From contig NC_060238.1 of assembly GCF_021155775.2 (NCBI RefSeq), forward strand, positions 10,340,001 through 10,404,000: DNA of 64,000 bases. Reading direction: 5' to 3'. This document shows, one piece after another, positions 11,238-21,080 of this stretch. The translations under genes were made by a program, and so were the position numbers. This stretch comes from Neodiprion pinetum. Lineage: Eukaryota > Arthropoda > Insecta > Hymenoptera > Diprionidae. The notes under the pieces are model-generated. The model saw nothing but the letters and a program-made list of their open reading frames with translations, was not told the DNA's origin and searched no databases. Numbering within the stretch: position 1 is the first letter of the stretch; each line of letters begins with the position of its first letter.

Positions 11238-11339
11238 AGTAGATTGGTTATGAGAGTTCTAGATCCAAACATGGCGGCGTGCCCCCCATGCCACCATGCC
11301 CCCATGACCCCCGACCCCCCCCCCCCCCATTTTCGATGG

Positions 11340-11600
11340 TCATTTTTTGATTTTTTTTTTGATGGCGGCCATTTTGATTTTTTGGATGGCGGCTATTTTG
11401 ATTTTTTGATGGCTGCCATTTTGATTTTTTGGATGTCGGCCATTTTGATTTTTTTTGATGACGGCCATTTTGATTTTTTGATAGCAGCCATTTTGACGGC
11501 GACTATGATTTTTTTGATGGCGGCCATTTTGATTTTTTGCTTAGTCAGACGGGTGGCCATTCACACAGCGGCCATTTTGATTTTTACTTAGCCGGATGAG
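11340..11600. repeat. GGCGGCCATTTTGATTTTT array (Polinton TIR)
   Basis: About eight imperfect copies of GGCGGCCATTTTGATTTTTT with GATGG connectors. The mirror array is at about 26662-26925, and a related one is at 36640-36850 in Polinton-B. The low-complexity frame it generates is not a protein. Confidence 0.85.
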
Positions 11601-12170
11601 CAGCCATTTTGATTTTTCATCGTCCGACAGTTTGATAATATGATTTTCGCTATGACGTCATCAGCATAATCGACCGATTTTGCCGTCTGCCGAGCAGCCA
11701 TTCAGACAGCGGCCATTTTGATTTTCATCGTCCGACAGTTTGATAATATGATTTTCGCTATGATGTCACCAGTTGGCTATTTTTTTTTTTGATTTTTGCC
11801 CAGTCGGATGGGCGGCCATTTTGATTTTTATCGTCAGACAGTTTGACAATGTGATTTATTTCTTGGCCGGACGAATAGCCATTTTGATTTGCGCCGTTAC
11901 CCGTAAACTTTCTCGCTAATAGTTTACCTCTAGAGCGAAAATTTTACATTTGAAAAATATTAATAGAATTTATTGTAGTTATATATATATATATATATTT
12001 CAAATTACAGCTGCACTTAAAATGTTGATGGCGATTCGTAAACTTTCACGCTAATAGTTTACCCCCCAGAGCGAAAAATAATATTTTCCATGTACATCGA
12101 ATACACTCTTTTGTGCTAATTGACCGGATGGTGATGCTACAATTAGATAGGCCGAGAATGTTCACTACAA
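11601..12170. repeat. Polinton subterminal repeat units
   Basis: Repeats include CGTCCGACAGTTTGATAATA followed by TGATTTTCGCTATGA(C/T)GTCA, then units containing GTAAACTTTC.CGCTAATAGT and ending with ATTAGATAGGC. The same units recur at 16890-16935, 20528-20640 and 37510-37950. A run of TA repeats lies at 11980-11997. They may be binding or replication-end sites for Polinton proteins; that role is inference. Confidence 0.75.
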
Positions 12171-12178
12171 TTAGATAG

Positions 12179-12347
12179 TGTAGAGAGATATGAGTAGACA
12201 GGGAGAAACCACTGGTGTGCGCGGGCCTGAGTTCCTCTCGCCACGCGCCACCGGGCCAGCGAATAAACGGGTGTCGCCAGTTCGGCTAGAGACACACCAC
12301 CTGACACATGTGCCTCATTTTCATTATACCCTACCTAGATCATAACA
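12179..12347 (+). repeat. Gypsy-A 5' LTR
   Basis: It begins TGTAGAGAGATATGAG and ends AGATCATAACA. By eye it is base-for-base identical to 16711-16879. A very short LTR for a gypsy element. Confidence 0.95.
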
Positions 12348-12362
12348 TGGCGCAGTCGGTAG
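12348..12362 (+). promoter_or_regulatory. Gypsy-A primer-binding site
   Basis: TGGCGCAGTCGGTAG starts directly after the LTR. TGG matches the complement of a tRNA CCA end. A Ser-type tRNA primer is plausible for Mag-like elements but is not proven here. Confidence 0.7.
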
Positions 12363-12490
12363 TAGGGGCCAATACATCGCGAAAAAATTGAAGAATAAAA
12401 TTAACAAAAAAAAAAAAAAAAGTGAAGACAACGTGTTAAAATAACGTCTTAGTGCATCCAGGGATTAAGAGACGAATAAACAGCAAAACG

Positions 12491-15400
12491 ATGGCAAACG
12501 AATACAGAGGAGTTCCGCCGATGTCGATGACGGACAACGTGGGCGAAAACTGGCGAACATGGCGGGCCAGATTTGAAAACTACCTCGTCGCCTCGGAAGC
12601 GAACAAAAAATCAGAGGCCACACAATGTGCTCAGTTGCTCCACTACATCGGTGAGGACGGCTTTAAAATATTTACAACATTCACGATCCCGGACGAAGAA
12701 AAGGACAAACTCCAACCCCTTATAAAGAAATTCGAGGAACATTTTTTGCCAAAAGAAAATTTGGCGTACGAAAGGTACCAGTTCTTCTCGTATCGCCAAC
12801 GTGACGGGGAAACGTTGGAACAATTCATAACGGAACTAAAGAAAAAGGCGAAGAAATGCAAGCTGGGCAGTCTGAACGACGAATTAATCAAGACGATGAT
12901 TACCTGCGGAGTAGCCGACGGGTCTATAAGGGAGAAACTGCTCCAAAACGATGAGCAAACTCTCCAAGAAGCTATAGACCGCTGTCTCATCATCGAGAAA
13001 TCCAAAGAGAGATCACAGGAGATGGAGCACGCTCTGACGACGACAGCATCGGTTGATGCAATCAAGGGGCGGAGTCAACGCACCGACACAGCGCAACACA
13101 CTTATACAGCTAAGTCTATAACTTCGTGTACGAAATGCGGATATACTCACGCGATAAACAGATGCCCGGCGTACAATAAAATCTGTAATAACTGTAGAAA
13201 GAAAAATCACTTTGCTGAAATGTGTTTCAAAAAACAATACGGAAACGAGCGCGATCAGAAAATAAACGAAATCAATGAAGATTCAGATCACAGCGAATAC
13301 CTGTTTATAGCTCAAGTCGAAACCTCAAATGTAAAAGAACGGTGGTACGCGGAGTTAGTAATAAACAATCATAGCATAGAATTTAAAATCGATACGGGCG
13401 CTGACGTGAATATTCTGCCCATGCCAATATTTAAAAAGATCAACATAGCGAAAAAAGAAATTCAAAGAACGAACACGAAATTGAATTGTTATTCGGGCGA
13501 AACTCTTAACGTGGTAGGCAAATGTAACGTCATGTGCCACAGGAAAGGCCAAAAACATGAAATTGAGTTTTTTGTAATCGACTCTAACGGAACACCTCTG
13601 TTGGGTCGAAAAACCTCGGAGGAAATAAATCTCGTTAAAAGAATTTATTCAGTCGAACAGAACAGCTACAATGAATTACGAAAACAATATGAAGACGTAT
13701 TTTCTGGAATAGGTTGTCTAAGTAAACCGTATCAAATTAAGCTAAAAAAGAACGCCACGCCTGTAATACATCCTACGAGGCGAGTTCCTTTGCCGCTGCG
13801 AGACACTCTCAAACAAGCATTGGATAAACTTGAAAAAGACAAAATAATAGAAAAGAAAGAGGGTCCGTCAGAATGGGTAAACGCACTCGTGCTCGTGAGG
13901 AAACCAAACGGATCGATTCGTATTTGTATTGACCCGAAAGAGATAAATAAACAAATCGAAGTCGAGCCGCGACAAATTCCGACCTTCGAAGAAATTATAA
14001 GCAGAGCTAACGGAGCGACCGTATTCAGCAAACTTGACGCGCAAGCAGGGTTCTATCACGTCCCGTTGGACGAAAAAAGCTCGGAAATTTGCACATTCGG
14101 CACGCCTTTCGGGAGATATAAATTCAGAAGGATGCCTTTCGGCATTAAAACTGCACCGGAGGTGTTTCAGGATAGATTCAAACAAATTTTCGATTTGGAA
14201 GGCGTCGAAGTGTACATTGATGATATTTTTGTATACGGCAAAACGAAAAAAGAACACGACATTAGACTTAAGGAAGTCCTAGATGCGGCCAGGCAAAACG
14301 GCGTTCGGTTTAACATAGATAAATGCGAGTTGGGGAAAAAACAAATTAAATACATTGATCATATAATCTCCGAGAATGGTATTGCTCCAGACAGTACAAA
14401 GATAGAAGCCATCAAAAAACTACCGGTGCCGCAGAATAAAAAAGAGTTACAAAGAATCCTCGGGATGCTAACGTACGTCAGTAAATTCGTAGTCAATTTC
14501 GCGGAGAAAACGGCTCCCCTAAGAAATGTTCTGAAAAAAGATGGGGTTTTTGAATGGAACGCGGAGCAACAGAGAGCATTCGACCAGCTAAAAGCATGCC
14601 TATCGAGCGCTCCAGTATTACAGTTCTTCGATGTAAATAAAGAGACGACACTTTCAGTCGATGCTTCGCAGGCGGGGCTAGGAGCCGTATTACTCCAAAA
14701 TAGACTTCCTTGTGCGTACGCGGCGAAAGCGATGACCGATACACAAACGCGTTATGCGCAAATAGAGAAAGAGCTGTTGGCAGTTTGTTTCGGTTTAGAG
14801 CGATTCCATGATTATATTTACGGGAAAAAAATAGTCGTCGAAACGGATCATAAGCCGCTAATACCAATATTTCAAAAGCCCCTGAACAAATGTCCAGGAA
14901 GACTTCAAAGAATGTTGGTGCAAATTCAGAAATACGACATAGAGATCGTTTATCGCCCAGGCAAAGAACTCTATATAGCAGATGCTTTGTCGCGGGCTTA
15001 CGATAAAAACGATAAGTTCCTAGGATGGTCACAAGAAATTGAATCACAAGTATGCTCAGTAAATTATGTAAACGCAACTCCCGAAAAGATAAAACAGCTA
15101 ATTGAAAGTACCGAGAAAGACAGCGAGTTAAAAGCGTTAAAAGAAATAATCCAAAACGGTTGGCCGAACAACTCAAACAAACTGCCAGCAACGGTAAGAC
15201 CGTATGCTCAATATAAAAGCGAACTTGTTATTGTAGACGGTTTAGTTTTTAAAAACGATTGTTTAGTGATCCCGCGTGAAATGCGAAATGAAATAATCGA
15301 CAGAATACACTATTCCCACCAAGGAATTACTAAATGTCAGAAAATCGCACGCGAATCGGTATTTTGGCCAGGTATCTCGAATCAAGTCAAACAAAAAATC

Positions 15401-16543
15401 GGCAGTTGTCCAATCTGTTTAAAATACTCGAACTCACAAAACAGGGAACTTCTTCAACCCCACGAAATTCCAGAACTACCATGGAACAAAATTGCGTGTG
15501 ACATGTACGAGATAAATGGCCAGAAATACCTTCTCGTTGTAGACTACTATTCAAAGTATCTTGAAATAGCCGAGCTACGGCGAAACGCGACAAGCGAAAA
15601 CGTGATTAGACACCTCAAAACAATGTTTGCGTCTCACGGCGTACCGGTGACCATAGTATCTGACGGAGGTACTCAATTTACATCGCAAGAATTTAAGAAA
15701 TTCGCGAAAGAATGGGAGTTTGATCATGTAACATCATCTCCAACGTATGCGCAGTCCAATGGCATGGCTGAAAGACACATTCAAACGTTCAAGAAAAAAG
15801 CGAAAAAAATAATGGAAGAGAGAAAAGATGTACAAATGGCGTTGTTACAGTATCGCAACACTCCTGTAATCGGGAATCGATCGCCCGCCGAACTATTAAT
15901 GTCGCGCAAACTCCGAGACAATTTGCCGAAATGTAGTGAAAAATTCCTACCTAAAGTGGTACCAAACAACATAAAAAAAATGATTGTCGAAGAACAGAAC
16001 AAACAAACAGAATATTATAATAGAAGGGGAGCGAAAAACCTTCCTGAAATTCCCGACAACACAGACGTCTACGCACAACTCCAACCTAACAGCCTTTGGC
16101 AACCGGCAAAAGTCATATCTCAAACAGGCAACAGACGCTACAGCATACAGACTAAAACGGGGAACATCCTCACGAGAAACAGACAATTCCTGAAACCCTT
16201 TAAAAAAACAATGGCAAAAAATAAACCTCCCTCGTCTCCTCTGGTCGCTAACGGCGACAATAAGACCTACTACATTCCTTTGGATGACGAAACAAATTCC
16301 CAAACAGATGACACCGAGACAAACTCAGATAGCGAGGGTCCTGAAACCGCACAGGCGGTCGAGCTTAACGATACGAGCATTGCGGAATCTCAAAACGGTA
16401 CCGAATCAGATCAAAGCGTAATTATAGTAGACACTTCGACCGAGGCTGACGAGACGTGGTCAGAAGCCGAGGCAATGCCTACCGCAACGATCACACAAAG
16501 CGGTAGAGAAAGTAAACCACCAAGTAGACTACAGATAGAATAA
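12491..16543 (+). CDS. Gypsy-A gag-pol polyprotein
   Basis: Intact 1350-residue frame. I start it at ATG 12491; an upstream open stretch has only a GTG. Order of domains: gag; two zinc knuckles CTKCGYTHAINRC and CNNCRKKNHFAEMC (about residues 211-245); aspartic protease with KIDTGADVNILP (about 298-309); RT with the catalytic YIDD near 574; RNase H with VDAS near 723 and TDHKP; integrase HHCC finger (HYSHQG...CPIC, about 938-975); DDE core with D in CDMYE, D in VSDGGTQF and E in GMAERH; a C-terminal acidic tail. No env. It supports reverse transcription and integration of gypsy-A. All catalytic residues I can check are present, so it could be active. Probably Mag-like lineage (inference). Confidence 0.95.
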   Translation: MANEYRGVPPMSMTDNVGENWRTWRARFENYLVASEANKKSEATQCAQLLHYIGEDGFKIFTTFTIPDEEKDKLQPLIKKFEEHFLPKENLAYERYQFFSYRQRDGETLEQFITELKKKAKKCKLGSLNDELIKTMITCGVADGSIREKLLQNDEQTLQEAIDRCLIIEKSKERSQEMEHALTTTASVDAIKGRSQRTDTAQHTYTAKSITSCTKCGYTHAINRCPAYNKICNNCRKKNHFAEMCFKKQYGNERDQKINEINEDSDHSEYLFIAQVETSNVKERWYAELVINNHSIEFKIDTGADVNILPMPIFKKINIAKKEIQRTNTKLNCYSGETLNVVGKCNVMCHRKGQKHEIEFFVIDSNGTPLLGRKTSEEINLVKRIYSVEQNSYNELRKQYEDVFSGIGCLSKPYQIKLKKNATPVIHPTRRVPLPLRDTLKQALDKLEKDKIIEKKEGPSEWVNALVLVRKPNGSIRICIDPKEINKQIEVEPRQIPTFEEIISRANGATVFSKLDAQAGFYHVPLDEKSSEICTFGTPFGRYKFRRMPFGIKTAPEVFQDRFKQIFDLEGVEVYIDDIFVYGKTKKEHDIRLKEVLDAARQNGVRFNIDKCELGKKQIKYIDHIISENGIAPDSTKIEAIKKLPVPQNKKELQRILGMLTYVSKFVVNFAEKTAPLRNVLKKDGVFEWNAEQQRAFDQLKACLSSAPVLQFFDVNKETTLSVDASQAGLGAVLLQNRLPCAYAAKAMTDTQTRYAQIEKELLAVCFGLERFHDYIYGKKIVVETDHKPLIPIFQKPLNKCPGRLQRMLVQIQKYDIEIVYRPGKELYIADALSRAYDKNDKFLGWSQEIESQVCSVNYVNATPEKIKQLIESTEKDSELKALKEIIQNGWPNNSNKLPATVRPYAQYKSELVIVDGLVFKNDCLVIPREMRNEIIDRIHYSHQGITKCQKIARESVFWPGISNQVKQKIGSCPICLKYSNSQNRELLQPHEIPELPWNKIACDMYEINGQKYLLVVDYYSKYLEIAELRRNATSENVIRHLKTMFASHGVPVTIVSDGGTQFTSQEFKKFAKEWEFDHVTSSPTYAQSNGMAERHIQTFKKKAKKIMEERKDVQMALLQYRNTPVIGNRSPAELLMSRKLRDNLPKCSEKFLPKVVPNNIKKMIVEEQNKQTEYYNRRGAKNLPEIPDNTDVYAQLQPNSLWQPAKVISQTGNRRYSIQTKTGNILTRNRQFLKPFKKTMAKNKPPSSPLVANGDNKTYYIPLDDETNSQTDDTETNSDSEGPETAQAVELNDTSIAESQNGTESDQSVIIVDTSTEADETWSEAEAMPTATITQSGRESKPPSRLQIE

Positions 16544-16710
16544 GCTAGTATGTAAGAACATATAGGATAAGCGTGTAAAAAACCTAAAAAAAAAAAAACT
16601 AAAAAAAAAAAAAAAAATGTAATGTAAAAAAAAAAACAAAAAAAACTTTTATGTATATATATAGCAACACATAGAATAATTACGTAGTAATTAAACTAGA
16701 AAAAGAAGGA
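16544..16710 (+). promoter_or_regulatory. Gypsy-A 3' untranslated region and polypurine tract
   Basis: An A-rich stretch with several poly-A runs ending in a purine run at 16699-16710, directly before the 3' LTR. The expected place for plus-strand priming. Confidence 0.7.
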
Positions 16711-16879
16711 TGTAGAGAGATATGAGTAGACAGGGAGAAACCACTGGTGTGCGCGGGCCTGAGTTCCTCTCGCCACGCGCCACCGGGCCAGCGAATAAAC
16801 GGGTGTCGCCAGTTCGGCTAGAGACACACCACCTGACACATGTGCCTCATTTTCATTATACCCTACCTAGATCATAACA
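16711..16879 (+). repeat. Gypsy-A 3' LTR
   Basis: Identical by eye to 12179-12347. GATAG follows at 16880-16884, matching the copy before the 5' LTR. Confidence 0.95.
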
Positions 16880-16938
16880 GATAGGTCGGGGAATGTTGAC
16901 GACAATCCGTAAACTTTCACTCGCGCTAATAGTTTGCT

Positions 16939-17181
16939 TTGACTATCACTCTCCCAAATTCTTACCTTACCCAAGTGCAACACGATTGTCATATGCGCGC
17001 AAAGAATTGCCACATTTGCGAAAAGCCGTTTACCCCTGAGGAGAAAAAGTGCCACGACCACTGTCACTTCACGGGTAAATATCGTGCTCCTGCTCATAAT
17101 CGGTGTAATTTGAATTTCAGAGAGACGCACACAATTCCAATAGTTTTCCACAATTTGTCCGGTTACGATTCTCACTTTTAA
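16939..17181 (+). pseudogene. Polinton DNA polymerase B, zinc-motif fragment (left arm)
   Basis: The frame includes CHICEKPF, CHDHCHFTGKYRAPAHNRCN and IVFHNLSGYDSH. This Cys/His region followed by FHNLSGYD is a hallmark of protein-primed Polinton polymerase B, near its exonuclease part. A stop follows right after SHF, and a few residues of homology (IKSLAS...GEITL) continue to about 17220 before the sequence changes. The polymerase N-terminus and the whole polymerase core are absent here. The same start point is shared with Polinton-B at about 37976. Confidence 0.85.
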
Positions 17182-17304
17182 TAAAATCCCTCGCGTCAAC
17201 TTTTCCCGGTGAAATTACCCTTCTATAATTCTTGTGAGACGAAAGCGCTAAAATCATCATGATACGTAATAACCAGTTTACCGGCGAAGAAATAATTATA
17301 GGAT

Positions 17305-17691
17305 TCAGCGACGCGGCTTCGGAGTTTTCGCTTCAAGATCTTCGGCGACTCGTTGAATGTGTCCGGAGAGCTCGTGCGCAACCGCGCAGGCAGCACAGGG
17401 TATATGTTCAGGACATAACATTAATCCGGCATTTTCAAAAATGGGGGAAATGAGGTGATCGCGATCTTTTCGGACATCGAACCAGATGACGATGAACGCG
17501 AAGCCAATTGGATCGAGCGTCGTCAGATCAGCGAGGAATAAGATACGTCCCGACGTATGATTGTGCGCCGGAAAACGTTCAACGACTGCAGCAGTGTTCG
17601 CCCTCAGAGCGAAAATAATATTTTCCGAGCGTGCGTGGTAGATGTCGCTACGAGCCGTCAGGCGAGTTGCGACAATCACATGAGTCTTCAT
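17305..17691 (-). CDS. Uncertain ORF in Polinton-A arm
   Basis: A 128-codon frame on the minus strand; its C-terminal 107 codons are mirrored at 20637-20957. I recognise no domain. It begins partly outside the arm (17626-17691), so at least the start is chimeric. It could be a decayed Polinton gene or chance frame. Confidence 0.2.
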   Translation of the reverse strand: MKTHVIVATRLTARSDIYHARSENIIFALRANTAAVVERFPAHNHTSGRILFLADLTTLDPIGFAFIVIWFDVRKDRDHLISPIFENAGLMLCPEHIPCAACAVAHELSGHIQRVAEDLEAKTPKPRR

Positions 17692-18723
17692 ACGAATGCC
17701 CCATAAACCTTACGCTCATGTCGCAAAGGCAGAGTTTTGAGGACTTTGGGTGAGTGAATTTTGCGGATTTTTTGTGTGACGATAGTCTTTTAGACAGAAA
17801 ATGAGGTCCTTCAACCTTGCGCGAGATGCTATAATGAGTCTATCACAGCTGTGGGCATATGAAATTGTTTTGAACGGCAGTCTGATTGAAAATGACGTGT
17901 ACGTTACGTCGACAAACCCTCAGAGGCCTATCTCAAATAATTCTCGTGATTTCGGTTATCATTTTTAGTGATTCAGTGAATTCTCATTTATTCAGTTATT
18001 TTGTGTTAACTCAGGTGAATCGTAATTGATTTACAAACCTATTGACACGCCAATTCAGCGAGTTATTTTTCCCTCGCATTATTGAAAAATCGGATGTCAA
18101 TGATGAATTTCAAACTAGTCAAAAAGTTATGTTGCAAAGACACAAAAAATGTTCGGAAAGCATAATTCAGATTGATTGAATGACTAATTATGAACCCTAA
18201 CGGCATATCAATCATCTAAAATCTCTAGTTTTATGCATACATCGATGATTGGAAGTGTTTTGTAACATTAAATCTTAAATCCGCTGATTTATTTCGAGAT
18301 TTATTTTTATTTTCACTCGTCGATGTGTTTCGTAGTATTGTGTAGCTGGGCATTCGCTTATTTTCACACACACGAGTGTGCGTCCGTGTGTGTGCGGCCG
18401 GCAGCGTGTGCCGCGGCAACAATACCGGGGTCAGCGCTCGAGAAGGGGTACAACAGGGAGAGAGGGGAGGTGCCGATATTTAATTCGTAAACGAATGATA
18501 ATAATTCACCCAGACGAACAAAACAGCAATTTCCGTGGCGGCAAATCCAGATGAAATGATGCACTCTGATTGGCCTAACGCTATCGCTTATAATTAAAAA
18601 ATTATGCGTCGGACGAGCTTGCGGCAAAGAAATTCTCGGCTGGATTTGAGTCGCGTATCACGCCGGCTGGTCCGTGTCCCCCAAATTAGGGACATCCCGG
18701 TACCTTCAGTGCGGGCGATCGAG

Positions 18724-19016
18724 TTTGAATCAGCAAGTACAAGAATGTATTCGAAAAAGGCTATACGCCCAATTGGACGACTGAAATATTCACCGCGAGT
18801 GAGGTGAAAGATACCAATCCGCCGACGTACAAACTTACCGATTATCAAGATCATCCCATCGAGGGGGGCTTCTACGAGGAGGAGCTCGGCAAAGTAAAAT
18901 ACCCCGACGGCTATCTTGTGGAGAAAGTATTACGCAAACGGGGGAATCGGATCTATGTGAAGTGGTTGGGTTTTGATAGTTCGCACAATAGCAGGATAAA
19001 TAAAACAGCCATGTAA
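18724..19016 (+). pseudogene. Polinton integrase C-terminal (chromodomain-type) fragment
   Basis: The frame reads KYKNVFEKGYTPNWTTEIFT, then FYEEELGKVKYPDGYLVEKVL and VKWLGFDSSHNS before TAA. This chromodomain-like tail is typical of Polinton integrases and of the copies at 50103-50260 and 53130-53290. The catalytic DDE core is missing, and a stop lies just upstream (GDRV*ISKYKN), so it is a remnant. The chromodomain-type tail is thought to help target chromatin in related integrases. Confidence 0.85.
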
Positions 19017-19119
19017 CATAATTTGTATGTATTTTCCGAATTACAATAAAAGATTTGAATATACAAATATTTCCACACTTATCTCCTTTGCATGCACATG
19101 TGCCGTATTCGATGCCATG

Positions 19120-19146
19120 AAAATAATAATAATAATAATAATAATC
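19120..19146. repeat. (AAT)n microsatellite, empty site for LINE-B
   Basis: Seven or so AAT units followed by CTGCAATTTTTCCATACGAT. The same context in Polinton-B (44810-44880) is where LINE-B inserted. Here it is uninterrupted. Confidence 0.8.
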
Positions 19147-19185
19147 TGCAATTTTTCCATACGATTATTACACATTTTTTTTCAT

Positions 19186-19420
19186 TTTCAGAAAACTTTT
19201 TTTCATTTTCAGAAAACTCATTTTCATTTTCAGAAAACTTTTTTTCGTTTTCAGAAAACTTTTTTTCGTTTTCAGAAAACTTATTTTCATTTCCTGAAAA
19301 CTTTTTTTACGTGTTAATCAAATGGGAAAAAAGTTTTCGGAAAAGTTTTTTTCATTTTCTGAAAACTTTTTTTCGTTTTCTGAAAACTTTTTTTCATTTT
19401 CAGAAAACTTTTCACGTGGT
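19186..19420. repeat. Tandem array with GAAAAC/GTTTTC hairpin units
   Basis: About nine to ten imperfect units of TTTTTTCATTTTCAGAAAAC, about 22-23 bp each. Each contains GTTTTC-like and GAAAAC halves able to form a small hairpin. It lies between the 3' ends of the convergent integrase and polymerase genes. Polinton-B has only about two units (44745-44790), so the array expanded here. A bidirectional terminator role is possible but not shown. Confidence 0.8.
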
Positions 19421-19459
19421 GAACGAAGAAGAATGAATAATTTCTCAATATATTGATAA

Positions 19460-19522
19460 TAAATAAATAAATAAATAAATGAATAAATAAATAAATAAAT
19501 GAATAAGTAAATAAATAAATGT
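19460..19522. repeat. (AAAT)n microsatellite
   Basis: About fourteen AAAT/GAAT units. The counterpart in Polinton-B is at 44637-44698, in inverse orientation. Confidence 0.9.
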
Positions 19523-19695
19523 TAAGTATATGAATTCACATTGTCAAATCCAGTCTAAATCGTTTCCGCATGATGGCGGATCGCCCGAGGCGTCAAGCGT
19601 AAATATTCGCAATAATTAAACGTATACAGTTTTATCCTATAGCTATCAGGGGGCTGGGACAAACCCCCAAGGTAGGGTCTCGGTCTGTCCAGGTA

Positions 19696-20178
19696 TCAAT
19701 ATGGAATCTCAAGCTTTTTCACATCATGTAGAGTGGCAGGGAATTTGATGCCTGTACAGTTCAACTCGGAGATAAAGCGGCGATAATAGTTAGTTCTATC
19801 GGTGGGGGTGTTGGCCGGGTGGCGGGCTGCAGTGATGGACCAGAGAAGGCATCTTTCATCGTTGTTTTCCACGTTCACCACCGCCCTTTTCCGCTGAATA
19901 TCCTTGGACAGCTCAACGAATGTCGAAAGCCCCGCAGCGAGAGGCTGGTACCGGTTGATATTTCCGAGATTCGTTACAATTCCCGATCGGATTCGGTTGG
20001 CGAAAGTTCGATCTCCAGCACGCCTGCTTTCATCCCCTCGCGGATGAATTTTTGCAGAGGTGGGTGGTTGGTGATCGCATAGTTTATTTATGGCACATAA
20101 CCGCATGAAAATTCGAGCTTGTTGAATTCCCCACCAAGATATTTCATTTGCAGGCGATTTTGCCCAGCCATGTTGCAC
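19696..20178 (-). pseudogene. Polinton DNA polymerase B N-terminal fragment
   Basis: The frame contains AVVNVENNDERCLLWSITAA and ELNCTGIKFPATLHDVKKLE, a block found near the N-terminus of Polinton-type polymerase B proteins just before the zinc region. The upstream HPRGDESRRAGDR...FVELS part is also consistent. It ends at a junction: from about 19700 leftwards the sequence matches the region that in Polinton-B follows the polymerase C-terminus, so the polymerase body was deleted between N-terminus and 3' flank. Confidence 0.75.
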
Positions 20179-20399
20179 ATTTCAGCCAGCTGATTTGAAT
20201 CTTCTTGCAGGACCCTTGCGATTCTCGGTGGCAAGAAGACGTTGTAATCTTCATCGATCGTCGCCAGAACACATACCCCAAATTTCGTTTTGACCAGCCG
20301 TAAGTCTGTGATGTTGTACGCCGCTCCAATTTCAAGTTCCGACATCTTCTTGGTTGGCGGATTCTCCAGACGGCCGACGTGGCTAACTTTTAGATCCAT
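20088..20399 (-). CDS. Small Polinton ORF upstream of polymerase B
   Basis: A 103-codon frame from ATG 20399 to TAA. It contains ELEIGAAYNITDLRLVKTKF, then NVFLPPRI and a C-terminal LQMKYLGGEFNKLEFS. I cannot name it. The short beta-rich look and the position upstream of the polymerase would fit a small nucleic-acid-binding (OB-fold-like) protein, but that is a guess. It overlaps the 5' part of the polymerase frame by about 90 bases in another phase. It is intact, unlike its neighbours. Confidence 0.45.
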   Translation of the reverse strand: MDLKVSHVGRLENPPTKKMSELEIGAAYNITDLRLVKTKFGVCVLATIDEDYNVFLPPRIARVLQEDSNQLAEMCNMAGQNRLQMKYLGGEFNKLEFSCGYVP

Positions 20400-20636
20400 C
20401 GCGTTTCAATCGGTTTCTTGTTTTTCACTAGTAACAGCAGTTCACGACGCGAAGAGACGATGAGACCAGCGTCATCATCGGAATAGGCCCACGTTTTGTA
20501 TACCCCATCGAGTGGGAAATAAGAAGGTAAACTATTAGCGTAAAAGTTTACGGATCATCATCAACATTCCCAGCCTATCTAATTGCGGTGTCGCCACCCG
20601 GTCGATTAGCACAAAAGAATGTATTCGAAGTATGGT
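20400..20636. repeat. Inverted subterminal repeat unit inside the spacer
   Basis: From 20528 it carries GTAAACTATTAGCGT...AAGTTTAC and then GTATTCGAAG...GAAAATATTATTTT. This is the same unit as in the outer arms, in inverse orientation. It suggests that the right side is the ordinary Polinton end and the left arm is a copy of it. 20400-20527 shows nothing recognised. Confidence 0.6.
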
Positions 20637-21080
20637 GAAAATATTATTTTCGCTCTGAGGGCGAACACTGCTGCAGTCGTTGAACGTTTTCCGGCGCACA
20701 ATCATACGTCGGGACGTATCTTATTCCTCGCTGATCTGACGACGCTCGATCCAATTGGCTTCGCGTTCATCGTCATCTGGTTCGATGTCCGAAAAGATCG
20801 CGATCACCTCATTTCCCCCATTTTTGAAAATGCCGGATTAATGTTATGTCCTGAACATATACCCTGTGCTGCCTGCGCGGTTGCGCACGAGCTCTCCGGA
20901 CACATTCAACGAGTCGCCGAAGATCTTGAAGCGAAAACTCCGAAGCCGCGTCGCTGAATCCTATAATTATTTCTTCGCCGGTAAACTGGTTATTACGTAT
21001 CATGATGATTTTAGCGCTTTCGTCTCACAAGAATTATAGAAGGGTAATTTCACCGGGAAAAGTTGACGCGAGGGATTTTA

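Larger units (their letters stand above)
12179..16879 (+). mobile_element. Gypsy-A, complete Ty3/gypsy LTR retrotransposon (left-arm copy)
   Basis: LTRs of 169 bp (12179-12347 and 16711-16879) read identically and start TGTAGAGAG and end CATAACA. They are flanked by GATAG at 12174-12178 and 16880-16884. A primer-binding-site-like TGGCGCAGTCGGTAG follows the 5' LTR at once, and a purine run AAAAAGAAGGA precedes the 3' LTR. One long gag-pol frame is intact. Identical LTRs imply a recent insertion. It sits inside the Polinton-A arm within the ATTAGATAG repeat motif. Confidence 0.95.
11238..17625 (+). repeat. Polinton-A inverted arm, left
   Basis: It matches 20637-27022 in inverse orientation. 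In order it holds the terminal motif, GGCGGCCATTTTGATTTTT repeats, longer subterminal repeats, the nested gypsy-A, a polymerase B zinc-ribbon fragment and an uncertain ORF. The inner end is sharp: the arms match through GAAAATAATATTTTC at 17611-17625 and then diverge. Small indels in the poly-C/G run near 11310-11330 shift the register by two bases at the outer end. Confidence 0.92.
17626..20636. other. Polinton-A spacer between arms
   Basis: The only non-palindromic part of the element. It carries a plus-strand integrase C-terminus, the GAAAAC array, AAAT repeats, a minus-strand polymerase B N-terminus and a small upstream ORF, then one inverted subterminal repeat unit. Bases 17692-18600 contain no recognised gene. 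The gene order agrees with Polinton-B, where integrase and polymerase converge. Confidence 0.75.

Noticed and set aside
11244..11591. Open frame rich in HFDFLDGG repeats
   Set aside because: It is a translation of the GGCGGCCATTTTGATTTTT repeats in the Polinton end; the mirror frame at 26671-26964 has the same origin.
14493..15191. 232-codon minus-strand frame inside gypsy-A, mirrored at 23071-23769
   Set aside because: Antisense shadow of the RT-RNase H coding region; no domain of its own.
17305..17453. Plus-strand frame MIRNNQFTGEEII in the Polinton-A arm as a polymerase extension
   Set aside because: Polymerase-like sequence ends near 17220, and the following residues do not match the corresponding part of Polinton-B.
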